DNA of 64,000 nt, from NCBI GenBank assembly GCA_019912665.1, contig JAIOIE010000006.1, forward strand, positions 248,001 through 312,000, given 5' to 3'. The position numbers and the translations under genes were made by a program. The stretch comes from Deltaproteobacteria bacterium. Lineage in GTDB: Bacteria; Desulfobacterota; GWC2-55-46. Under the pieces are notes generated by a model. It was not told the DNA's origin and did not search any database. It worked only from the letters and a program-made list of their open reading frames with translations. Below are positions 36,866 through 42,827 of the stretch, piece after piece. The number at the start of each line of letters is the position of its first letter. The stretch's first letter is position 1.

Positions 36866-37421
36866 TTCTTATAACTCCTATCACCAGCAAGGCCCCGATG
36901 CCGATTAGGAGGAGATGGTTTGTTGAAAACCCCCCTCCTTGCGCGGGCTGCCCGGAATTTGGCGGCGGGACATACTGGAACGAAAGAGGATTAGGAACCG
37001 CCTCAGCTACGGGCTGAGGAACGTACTGATATGCAAGAGGGTAATCCATCGAAACCGCCTGAGTTTGTGAGCCGGACTGCGGCAAAAGCTGAGTTGCCGT
37101 AGTCGCAAGCGATTTAAAAAAGGAACTCCCCCCCCCTCCAGGCGCGGACATATACGCGCCCGTAAACTCGCCGGTCACAGGGTCAAGGGCCGCAGAAGTG
37201 TTCACGGGAGCCGCAGTCTTGAGAACGCCGGAAGCCATGCCACCAGTGGCAATCGTAGCCCCCATAGCCAACCCCTTCATTGCGTTCTCTCGCTGTTTCT
37301 TGCCGCCGATAGGGGCCATGACCGCAAGAGGCGGGATATACGTTGTGGCGTTCGTAACCTCACGCTTGACATCTTTGGCTACTCTCTTAACTTCCTTCAC
37401 TACTTTAGAGAAAAAGCCCAC
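36858..37421 (-). CDS. Phage minor virion protein with C-terminal membrane anchor
   Basis: 187 residues. Basic amphipathic N-terminus (MGFFSKVVKEVKRVAKDVKR), Ala/Gly/Met-rich segment (about 45-70), a Pro/Gln/Tyr-rich low-complexity region with repeated YQYVPQP / FQYVPPP, and a C-terminal membrane segment (about 168-184). Probably inserted in the internal virion membrane. No family recognised. Confidence 0.65.
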   Translation of the reverse strand: MGFFSKVVKEVKRVAKDVKREVTNATTYIPPLAVMAPIGGKKQRENAMKGLAMGATIATGGMASGVLKTAAPVNTSAALDPVTGEFTGAYMSAPGGGGSSFFKSLATTATQLLPQSGSQTQAVSMDYPLAYQYVPQPVAEAVPNPLSFQYVPPPNSGQPAQGGGFSTNHLLLIGIGALLVIGVIRNG

Positions 37422-37424
37422 TCC

Positions 37425-37664
37425 CTACCCCTTGCGCCAGTAGTAATAGAACGCGATAAGGAAGACCGCCGCGCCTATGGCAAACTTCTGTCCGTCCGAG
37501 AGAGTAACCCTGTGGTCAACTATCGCCTTTGGAGCCTCGCCGCCCTCGCCTTTCGGTAATGCAGCGACAAGGGCAGATGCAGCGGAACTCTGCACCTGAC
37601 CCTTGACCTCTGCATACTGTTCATTGCCAAGAAGGCGGCGGCCAACGTATGATAAATAGCTCAT
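37425..37664 (-). CDS. Phage 79-residue tail-anchored protein
   Basis: 79 residues. Soluble N-terminal part, then a membrane segment at about 60-75 (FAIGAAVFLIAFYYYW) and a basic end. It follows the capsid gene by 12 bp. A third consecutive protein with a C-terminal anchor, consistent with a virion carrying an internal lipid membrane. Confidence 0.68.
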   Translation of the reverse strand: MSYLSYVGRRLLGNEQYAEVKGQVQSSAASALVAALPKGEGGEAPKAIVDHRVTLSDGQKFAIGAAVFLIAFYYYWRKG

Positions 37665-37676
37665 GCGGACCGCTCC

Positions 37677-38618
37677 TTAGACGATGAGTTCCACGGGGTA
37701 GACCCTTATTTTGTTCGTGCCGCCCTGCTTGGTCACGTCGAAAAGGAGTTTCAGATCGTTCATGCCTGCAGAGTTGAGGGACTGAGACATAAACCCGTCC
37801 GGGCACATGTCGAGGAAGGCCCACCCTGCGGGTATGGCCGCCAGCTTGTGAACGCTCAGGTTATTGTCCTGAAGGTGCGCCCACTTCCTGTGCCGGAAAA
37901 TGTTCTGGCCATCCTTGAGCTGGACAGAGTTGATTACCGAGTTGTTCGGGTTGCCGTCAACGTCTGCATTGATGAGGAAGCCCCTGTAACGGGTTACGCC
38001 GTTAAGCGGTATGCTGAACTCGGACGTAGAGGCCGTTACCTCTTTTTCGAGCATGTGGACCTTGTGGACGGAGCCGCCGAGGACCTTCTCGCTTGTCTCT
38101 TCGAGGCTTTCTATCGCCACGTCCGCGCTGTTTATTGTGGCATTGGCGGCGTTCGCGCTGTAAACGTCGTTTTCCGACCCCCAGAGGATATTGAGGTCGA
38201 GGCTCGAAAAGAGCGGCGCATTGAGAAGTGAATCGATAGGCTTCACTGAGCGCGGCATGGCGAAATGAACGGGCAGATAGGCCGTGAGGCTCTGGTTCGC
38301 GCCCTCTGCGTTCGGAACCGCCGAGTAGTTGGGGAGCTTTTCATCGAGGAACTGGGCCATCCTGCCGAGGCCCGCGCCGTCGATTGACTTGATGATGCTG
38401 TTGCCGTTGGCTACCACCTCGACCCTCTTGAGGAGCTTCCAGAAGCCCTCAGTGAAGGGAGTTGCGCCGCCTGCGGCGATGGATATATCGGCCTTGAGCC
38501 GGAGCCTCAGCTCGTAATACTCGTAGTTACGAGGAAGGCCGTTTTCAAGGCTCTTGAGCTTGTCTTTTGCGAAATCTATTGTGCCGAGCACGCGCTCAAG
38601 CGTAGTGGGTAACGGCAT
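37677..38618 (-). CDS. Probable double-jelly-roll major capsid protein
   Basis: 313 residues, no membrane segment, no signal peptide, good AAGGAG site. It has alternating beta-strand character throughout. The N-terminal region LRLKADISIAAGG then GFWKLLKRVEVVANGNSIIKSIDG (about 40-80, shown here in part) resembles the start of jelly-roll 1 in PRD1-like capsids. A central break near residue 190 precedes a second sheet-rich half (FSIPLNGVTRYRGFLI, VNSVQLKDGQNIFR). Size and its place after the packaging ATPase match DJR capsid proteins. Structure prediction is needed to prove the fold. Confidence 0.68.
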   Translation of the reverse strand: MPLPTTLERVLGTIDFAKDKLKSLENGLPRNYEYYELRLRLKADISIAAGGATPFTEGFWKLLKRVEVVANGNSIIKSIDGAGLGRMAQFLDEKLPNYSAVPNAEGANQSLTAYLPVHFAMPRSVKPIDSLLNAPLFSSLDLNILWGSENDVYSANAANATINSADVAIESLEETSEKVLGGSVHKVHMLEKEVTASTSEFSIPLNGVTRYRGFLINADVDGNPNNSVINSVQLKDGQNIFRHRKWAHLQDNNLSVHKLAAIPAGWAFLDMCPDGFMSQSLNSAGMNDLKLLFDVTKQGGTNKIRVYPVELIV

Positions 38619-38656
38619 GGGTCTTGTCTCCTTTTGGTTTATTTTCGTGTCCGGGA

Positions 38657-38764
38657 TTAGCCGCCTATGATGTACTTACGGGCCAACGGGACACGGTACG
38701 AAACCATCAGGACCACCGCCGCGATGCCAGCGACTATTGCTATGTTCCTTCCGTTGAGAACCAT
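38657..38764 (-). CDS. Phage 35-residue membrane peptide
   Basis: Behind a perfect AGGAGG. Starts MVLNGRNIAIVAGIAAVVLM; membrane segment about 7-22, then a basic end ARKYIIGG. Lies directly before the capsid gene. Single-span peptides of this size are virion membrane proteins in PM2 and PRD1. Confidence 0.7.
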   Translation of the reverse strand: MVLNGRNIAIVAGIAAVVLMVSYRVPLARKYIIGG

Positions 38765-38792
38765 TTTAAATTCCTCCTGTCTGAATTGTTGA

Positions 38793-38818
38793 ACGTCGAA
38801 ATCAAACCCTTTCGACGC
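38793..38818 (-). other. Inverted repeat before the late phage genes
   Basis: ACGTCGAAA (38793-38801) and TTTCGACGC (38810-38818) around an 8-base loop, between the DNA-binding gene and the capsid module. It could be an activator site for late transcription or a weak terminator; there is no T tract. Confidence 0.45.
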
Positions 38819-38871
38819 TCAGGATACAGGAGGGAAAAGCGAATGTATCCACTACAAACCCCTATAATTCC

Positions 38872-39069
38872 CTATAATTCCCCATCAATTTCATCCCCGA
38901 GAACCGGGTCAACGCCTTTCGGGATTAAAACAATCCAGCCGCGCCCGCCGCGCTCCTTCACGGCCTTATACTTGTTTGAGCGTATCCGGTCACGGATGGT
39001 TTCCTCTGTCCTGCCGGTGAGGTCCGCAAGACGTTTGACTGTGTACTTATCGAAAAGAAGTTCTGCCAC
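38872..39069 (-). CDS. Phage small MerR/excisionase-like HTH protein
   Basis: 65 residues with a helix-turn-helix, YTVKRLADLTGRTEETIRDR, followed by a wing-like GRGWIVLIPKG. Similar to excisionase and MerR-type small DNA-binding proteins. With no phage integrase present it may be a transcription factor or a modulator of Xer recombination. Overlaps the ATPase gene by 23 bp. Confidence 0.72.
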   Translation of the reverse strand: MAELLFDKYTVKRLADLTGRTEETIRDRIRSNKYKAVKERGGRGWIVLIPKGVDPVLGDEIDGEL

Positions 39070-39646
39070 GAACCAATCCCCCCTTAGCGTCCCAACAGAA
39101 GTATTCGAGGTCTTTGAACGTCTTCAACTTCTCTGCCGCTTCCTTGCCGATAAGGTTCGATAAATATTTCAGGTCGTCTTTCTCCGAGCAACGTAAGACG
39201 TAAATCTTGTTTGCGTTGGCCCGGAGCGTCTTCCAGAGGTCAGGAGGCCGCCGCGCAATGCAAATCATCCCGACTGCGGCATGGCGGCCATAACGTACCA
39301 GCCATTCCATTGCCTCAGGTGCCTCCCACGCATTCGAGTACATATCTATTTCGTCCACGATGAGCAGGCAACGTTTCGCGGCGTTAGCGACCTTACAGGC
39401 CCACTCGAATCCCTCTTGAGCGCGTTTAAAGCGCACCCGGATAGTAAACTCCGGCTTGCTCGCGGCGTTGATGAGGTCAAGCGGCGTCGAGGCAATGACG
39501 CCGCTTGAATGCTCACCCAACGTATCCACGATAATGCGCCGCTTGATAGGGCTCTTCCGGAGAAGTTCTTTCAGGAGCGTTGTCTTCCCCGCGCCCTGCA
39601 TACCGAGAATGAGGATTATTTCACGCTTCTTTTCCGACGCTTTCAA
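39047..39646 (-). CDS. Phage genome-packaging ATPase (FtsK/HerA, A32-like)
   Basis: 199 residues. Walker A is GMQGAGKTT (about 15-23), Walker B is CLLIVDEID, and a following ARRPPDLWKTLRANANKIYV segment holds the sensor Arg/Asn. It ends in a short beta motif. No membrane segment, unlike Zot of filamentous phages. This is the hallmark of packaging ATPases of PRD1/PM2-lineage viruses. TTG start (39646) preceded by GAAGGGG. Confidence 0.82.
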   Translation of the reverse strand: MKASEKKREIILILGMQGAGKTTLLKELLRKSPIKRRIIVDTLGEHSSGVIASTPLDLINAASKPEFTIRVRFKRAQEGFEWACKVANAAKRCLLIVDEIDMYSNAWEAPEAMEWLVRYGRHAAVGMICIARRPPDLWKTLRANANKIYVLRCSEKDDLKYLSNLIGKEAAEKLKTFKDLEYFCWDAKGGLVRGRTSFR

Positions 39647-39679
39647 CGTTTTGCCCCTTCACCATTTTTCCGGCTATTA

Positions 39680-40096
39680 TCATCCCGGCAGTTGCCAACA
39701 GACAAAGCTCCTCGCCGTACTACTCATAACGGCGGGCATGTATTTCGCCAGGACAGGCTTGGTCATAAGGCCGATCTGTTTTTCCTCTTCGTCCGTGAGC
39801 TTCCAGTGGGAGCCCGCGCCAACGGCTACCCGGTCGAATACCAGCGCCCACACTTTCCCTATGAGCGCATCATCTACCGGAAAGGCCGCCCCGGACTCAG
39901 CCCGAGGCCCGGGATCTGAAATGCCTACACCCGCCCCGAGAGGTTCATACCCCGCCGCCTCTTCCCTGAGGGCTTCAAGTTCCGGGTTAACGTCCGTTCC
40001 AGAGGAAGGAGAGAAACCCCCTTCCATCTGTGGAACTCCGTCCGGCGTCGGGTACTCCCTGCCCGTTGTATTCTCGGTCTTGAACCATGACAACAT
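39680..40096 (-). CDS. Phage protein with small C-terminal helical domain
   Basis: 138 residues; AGGAGG nine bases before ATG 40096 fixes the start. Low-complexity acidic/Pro/Gly N-terminal half, then a compact helical domain (about 70-125: DDALIGKVWALVFDRVAVG, SHWKLTDEEEKQIG, VLAKYMPAVM). Directly upstream of the ATPase. Its first 110 bp overlap the zinc-ribbon gene in another frame. Function unknown. Confidence 0.68.
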   Translation of the reverse strand: MLSWFKTENTTGREYPTPDGVPQMEGGFSPSSGTDVNPELEALREEAAGYEPLGAGVGISDPGPRAESGAAFPVDDALIGKVWALVFDRVAVGAGSHWKLTDEEEKQIGLMTKPVLAKYMPAVMSSTARSFVCWQLPG

Positions 40097-40328
40097 CTGC
40101 GTTGACCTCCTGTTTTTGGGTTATGGGCTCGCCGTCGAAAAGAGGCGTTGACGGCGGCTCCTTCTGACGTACCTGAGACATAATCACGTCCATGCTCTGG
40201 CCTCCGCTCGAAGTGACCTGCACCCGGCAGACCTTGCAGTAGAGCGTGGGCTTTTTGTTGCTGTTTCGTTTTACGTTGACCTCTGAGCCGCATACAGGGC
40301 AATTCATAACCCCGATAACCTCTGCCAC
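39987..40328 (-). CDS. Phage zinc-ribbon protein
   Basis: 113 residues from GTG 40328, eight bases after AGGAGG; a longer frame upstream lacks such a site. Zinc ribbon near the N-terminus (CPVCGSEVNV ... LYCKVCRVQV), then a disordered Gln/Pro-rich tail. PM2 uses a zinc-finger protein to turn on late genes, so a similar transcription-factor role is plausible but inferred. The tail overlaps the next gene by 110 bp. Confidence 0.7.
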   Translation of the reverse strand: MAEVIGVMNCPVCGSEVNVKRNSNKKPTLYCKVCRVQVTSSGGQSMDVIMSQVRQKEPPSTPLFDGEPITQKQEVNADVVMVQDREYNGQGVPDAGRSSTDGRGFLSFLWNGR

Positions 40329-40387
40329 GTTGTAAACCTCCTTTCGTTCGTCAAGCCTCGAGCGCGTCCGCAGACGGCGCGGGTCCC

Positions 40388-41020
40388 TTACTCTAAGAAC
40401 GGCCTTGTCTTTCGAAGCAGCCGCGCTCTGTCGAGCCCTAAGACCTTTTCCATGCACTCGACCATGCTTGCGGGCCGTTCTTTTCCATCTTCTGGCCTCG
40501 TGCTGGCGGCTGGCGCGGAAAGGTCTTTTCTTAAATCAGACGCTTCACACCTTTTTGTCTCTACCGGGGCGGGCGCGGCCTTCTTTTGAGGCCGCCCGCC
40601 CGAATCATGGCATTTTGTAGTATGCCTATCGTGTGTAACCTTTTGCACACGCTTGGGGAAAACTGAGGCCAAGCGTTTCGCCTGACCAATTATTTTTTTC
40701 GCCTTCACGAGGCCATAGCCGCCCCGGTCAAGGAGGTAATAGGCGGTGCTCCTGAAAAGGCCCCGCGTCAAGCGCCGCTTCCGGTATATGAGCTTGGCCC
40801 TTTCCAACTTCCTGAGCCAGTTATTGAGGGTCTTACGGCAGATGGCTATCCCGTGGAAGGTGTCGAGCTTTTCAAGGAGCGTTTGCTGTGACGGGAAGCA
40901 ATACTTCCGGCCCGTACTCGCATACGTCGCTATAATGCCCCTTATAACGTCGAGCAACGCCCACTGGCCCGCTGTAATGCCCTTCCCTGCCACATACGAA
41001 GCCCCGGCAACGTAAGCCAT
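40388..41020 (-). CDS. Phage winged-helix protein, possible replication initiator
   Basis: 210 residues. The N-terminal domain (about 15-105) looks like a replication-initiator winged helix: FPSQQTLLEKLDTFHGIAIC, RKTLNNWLRKLERAKLIYRKRR. A basic linker and a C-terminal tail (GLDRARLLRKTRPFLE) follow. No HUH rolling-circle or helicase motif is visible. GGAGG lies before ATG 41020, and the upstream region carries tandem palindromes. Confidence 0.65.
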   Translation of the reverse strand: MAYVAGASYVAGKGITAGQWALLDVIRGIIATYASTGRKYCFPSQQTLLEKLDTFHGIAICRKTLNNWLRKLERAKLIYRKRRLTRGLFRSTAYYLLDRGGYGLVKAKKIIGQAKRLASVFPKRVQKVTHDRHTTKCHDSGGRPQKKAAPAPVETKRCEASDLRKDLSAPAASTRPEDGKERPASMVECMEKVLGLDRARLLRKTRPFLE

Positions 41021-41040
41021 TCAAATACCTCCGAAACCCG

Positions 41041-41084
41041 TCAACGTTGTTCAACGTTGAATTCGAGTTTAAATTTTTACTCGA
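41041..41084 (-). promoter_or_regulatory. Tandem palindromes before the putative replication gene
   Basis: TCAACGTTG (41041-41049) and TCAACGTTGA (41051-41060) in tandem, then an inverted repeat TCGAGT/ACTCGA (41063-41068 / 41079-41084) around an AT-rich centre. Could be operators or a replication-initiator site. Confidence 0.45.
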
Positions 41085-41100
41085 TACCTAAAAAAGGGTG

Positions 41101-41217
41101 CTACGTCTCATACGTTGAAACCACAACGCCGCCGCAATCAGGACAGCAACGTTCGTTCCAGCGAAAGAACCACCCAAAGAACTTTTGACCGCAACAGGTA
41201 CACGTCCATTCCGGCAT
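41101..41217 (-). CDS. Phage 38-residue zinc-ribbon peptide
   Basis: Starts MPEWTCTCCGQKFFGWFF; the two cysteine pairs (CTCC and CCPDC) are spaced like a minimal zinc ribbon. GGAGGGG lies before the ATG. Short early phage gene sitting just after a terminator, so its expression may depend on readthrough. Confidence 0.65.
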   Translation of the reverse strand: MPEWTCTCCGQKFFGWFFRWNERCCPDCGGVVVSTYET

Positions 41218-41227
41218 AAGCCCCTCC

Positions 41228-41257
41228 AAAAAAAAGAGGCGGGGTTTATTCCCCGCC
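41228..41257 (-). terminator. Leftward early terminator in the phage
   Basis: On the minus strand GGCGGGG, loop AATAAA, CCCCGCC, TC and T8. A perfect hairpin overlapping the stop codon of the 57-residue gene. It separates the two first early genes from the rest of the leftward operon and offers an antitermination point. Confidence 0.92.
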
Positions 41258-41419
41258 CCGGAATCCTATCTCGGTATTCAGGAACGTCTCTATTGCCGTG
41301 AGCCGCCGATTTATGTCCTCGACGGTCTGCACAAGGACCTTATCGGCCCCCTGCCCTTTCAGCTCTTTCACCTCTGCCCTCAGATCGTCCAGTTCGCGCC
41401 TAAGCTCTGCAATGTGCAT
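41246..41419 (-). CDS. Phage 57-residue coiled-coil protein
   Basis: Starts MHIAELRRELDDLRAEVKEL; strong heptad pattern to about residue 22 and again at 30-48. Highly charged. Second early leftward gene, ending at a terminator. Function unknown. Confidence 0.65.
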   Translation of the reverse strand: MHIAELRRELDDLRAEVKELKGQGADKVLVQTVEDINRRLTAIETFLNTEIGFRGGE

Positions 41420-41433
41420 CCCAACACCCCCTC

Positions 41434-41601
41434 TTAGTATTTATGCTCATTAGCTCTTGCAATCCCGGCGAGCAGTAAAATTAAAACCTCCTTTTCGTAC
41501 TCGTCGAGATATACAACCCTCATTACAGCTACGCTAAATTCGGTTCCTGTAGTCGTAGCCAGCTGATTAGCCAGTTCAACCAACTCAACTGTAGCGGTCA
41601 T
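41434..41601 (-). CDS. Phage 55-residue early protein
   Basis: Starts MTATVELVELANQLATTTGT and ends IARANEHKY. AGGAGGGG lies before the ATG. Mixed helical, moderately hydrophobic. First gene after the leftward promoter. No family recognised. Confidence 0.62.
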   Translation of the reverse strand: MTATVELVELANQLATTTGTEFSVAVMRVVYLDEYEKEVLILLLAGIARANEHKY

Positions 41602-41616
41602 AGCCCCTCCTATGGG

Positions 41617-41688
41617 AAACCCCGGCCCTGGGCCTTCTTAGGCTAATTCGTGCGGCCTTCGTGACCGCCCTTTTCAGGGCCGGGGTTT
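41617..41688. other. Perfect 14-bp inverted repeat with structured loop
   Basis: AAACCCCGGCCCTG (41617-41630) and CAGGGCCGGGGTTT (41675-41688) are exact reverse complements, separated by 44 bp that contain a smaller GCGG/CCGC stem. It lies in the leader of the leftward transcript. It could be a replication origin hairpin, an untranslated RNA element or a recombination substrate. No T tract follows. Confidence 0.7.
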
Positions 41689-41702
41689 GTTGGAATGGGG
41701 TT

Positions 41703-41731
41703 AATATAGTTAATGACTAAATATATGTCAA
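41703..41731 (-). promoter_or_regulatory. Phage leftward sigma-70 promoter
   Basis: TTGACA (41731-41726), 17-bp spacer, TATATT (41708-41703) on the minus strand. Near-consensus; drives the early leftward genes. An operator copy fills the spacer. Confidence 0.85.
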
Positions 41732-41758
41732 GAAAAAAATATAGTTTACGACTAAATA
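41705..41758. promoter_or_regulatory. Two operator repeats between divergent phage promoters
   Basis: TATAGTTAATGACTAAATA (41705-41723) and TATAGTTTACGACTAAATA (41740-41758), 35 bp apart. Each contains the dyad AGT-N5-ACT. One lies in the leftward promoter, the other over the rightward -35, so one repressor could control both. Confidence 0.75.
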
Positions 41759-41772
41759 AGAAATGGTATAAT
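41745..41772 (+). promoter_or_regulatory. Phage rightward promoter
   Basis: TTTACG (41745-41750), 16-bp spacer, TATAAT (41767-41772). Overlaps the second operator; transcribes the repressor-like gene and, in the circular phage, the genes at 32085 and 32255. Confidence 0.7.
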
Positions 41773-41805
41773 CCGGTCAACGTTTGATACTTAGGAGGAA
41801 AAAAC

Positions 41806-42351
41806 ATGCGGCCAATCGAGCGTTATTTGAATGAAATTAAGAAGAGGAAGGGAATTGAAACGGATAGCGAACTGGCCGCCAGGCTTGGAATAAAACAACC
41901 CTCTCTGTGTTTAATCAGGAAGGGAACCAATACACCCTCTGACGAGCTTTGCAAGAGAATGGCAGCTCTTGCCGGGGACCCCGTTGAAAAGGCTCTTATC
42001 CTTGCCGCAGAATCCCGCGCCCCGGAGTCAACCCGTAATGCATGGGAGCGTATATTTAAGGCCGCTGTTCAAGCCGGGGTTGTTACGTCCTTTGCGCTCT
42101 TGACCCTTGCCTCCCCTGCCCCCTCTGAGGCCGCTGTGCAGGGTTCTTTTTTACATAAGGGCCCGCAAAATATCCATTATGCGACATCAGAAAGGCGCGC
42201 CAACGACCTCTTACCCATGCGCAGGCTTAAGACCATGCATGAGAAAAATGCGCTAATCAACCACAACATAAGCTTTTTCTACTCGGATTCCTCCCGCGAT
42301 ACTATTTTATTAAAGCGGCTGACCTCTCCGGATACCGTCTCTTCCTGGTAA
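41806..42351 (+). CDS. Phage Cro/CI-type repressor running through attR into host DNA
   Basis: N-terminal HTH (about 8-60: DSELAARLGIKQPSLCLIRK) and a hydrophobic segment (about 88-105, AGVVTSFALLTLASPAP) that may anchor it to the membrane. AGGAGG precedes ATG 41806. Codons up to 127 are phage DNA; residues from 128 come from host sequence beyond the junction, giving 181 residues as integrated. In the circular phage, the frame continues from 32010 to a TAG at 32069-32071, giving 147 residues with a basic aromatic tail (WLRAWFQRFFRR). It likely controls the divergent promoters. Confidence 0.8.
   Translation: MRPIERYLNEIKKRKGIETDSELAARLGIKQPSLCLIRKGTNTPSDELCKRMAALAGDPVEKALILAAESRAPESTRNAWERIFKAAVQAGVVTSFALLTLASPAPSEAAVQGSFLHKGPQNIHYATSERRANDLLPMRRLKTMHEKNALINHNISFFYSDSSRDTILLKRLTSPDTVSSW
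42160..42187 (-). other. Right phage junction (attR), dif with degenerate XerD arm
   Basis: On the minus strand: XerC arm ATGTCGCATAA, centre TGGATA, then TTTTGCGGGCC in place of the XerD arm. The 19 bp 42169-42187 equal 31991-32009. A phage XerD arm unlike dif is what Xer-exploiting elements carry, and it should make excision inefficient. Confidence 0.82.
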
Positions 42352-42599
42352 AGCTGGTAAAGGAATGCGAGCTTCCTGTTTTCGAACTGCTCAAAGAACT
42401 CCTCCCACGATATGGACTCAAGGGACCCGCCCCCCTTGTATCCCGGAAAATCGATCCGGAGGATGCCTGAGCCGTCGCCCTCGCGCGTCTTTTTGACCGA
42501 TGCCGGATGCCCTCCCCGGGACTCGACCCAGTTCCTTATTTCATCGTGGTCAGTCGTGATTTTGGAGGCCTTCGGCGAATTTTTTCGCGCTGTTGACAT
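42279..42599 (-). CDS. Conserved hypothetical protein
   Basis: 106 residues. Contains DHDEIRNWVESRGGHPASVK and GILRIDFPGYKGGGSLESIS, a small soluble family often mislabelled in databases as branching enzyme; no catalytic site of that enzyme is present. GGGGG lies before the ATG. Host gene right of the provirus. The 228 bp upstream to 42827 show only an AT-rich dyad TTATAG/CTATAA. Confidence 0.7.
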   Translation of the reverse strand: MSTARKNSPKASKITTDHDEIRNWVESRGGHPASVKKTREGDGSGILRIDFPGYKGGGSLESISWEEFFEQFENRKLAFLYQLYQEETVSGEVSRFNKIVSREESE

Positions 42600-42827
42600 T
42601 GTGATTCCCCCTTTTGATGCCTATTATTCCATTATTTGAGTTATAGACACTCTATAATTATAACCCATCCGTTTTGCGTCGGAGTCTCCCAGCCCGCGGC
42701 AGCTTATAAGCACTTGATAGAATTGCGGAAAATACTTTATCAATTCAGGCACTTGAAAATCTGAGCACAGCCATTTTTATGCTCAAGTTATCCGCCGCAT
42801 ATCCGATAATGAGTATACAGAGACACT

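Larger units (their letters stand above)
32010..42187. mobile_element. Integrated tailless (double-jelly-roll type) phage genome, 10.18 kb
   Basis: Bounded by 19-bp direct repeats (31991-32009, 42169-42187). One copy plus the interior makes a 10,178-bp circle, close to the circular 10.1-kb PM2 genome. Contents: divergent regulatory promoters, early small proteins, a putative replication protein, zinc-ribbon proteins, an FtsK/HerA-like packaging ATPase, a 313-residue probable capsid protein without membrane segments, many small membrane proteins, a pectin-lyase-fold spike, an M15 lysin and holin-like peptides. No tail, portal, terminase large subunit or integrase gene is present. I infer a PM2/PRD1-lineage membrane-containing phage using host Xer for integration. 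Confidence 0.8.

Noticed and set aside
33099-41787. CAACGTTG-like words scattered through the phage as an operator family
   Set aside because: GTCAACGT occurs many times inside coding sequence (for example near 34278 and 35930), so most copies look like codon use. Only the tandem copy at 41041-41060 was kept.
31982-42187. Filamentous phage (inovirus) explanation for the dif-integrated element
   Set aside because: dif use suggests it, but the ATPase has no Zot-like membrane span. There is no pIII-like adsorption protein or RstA-type rolling-circle gene, and a lysin, a spike and a large soluble capsid candidate are present.
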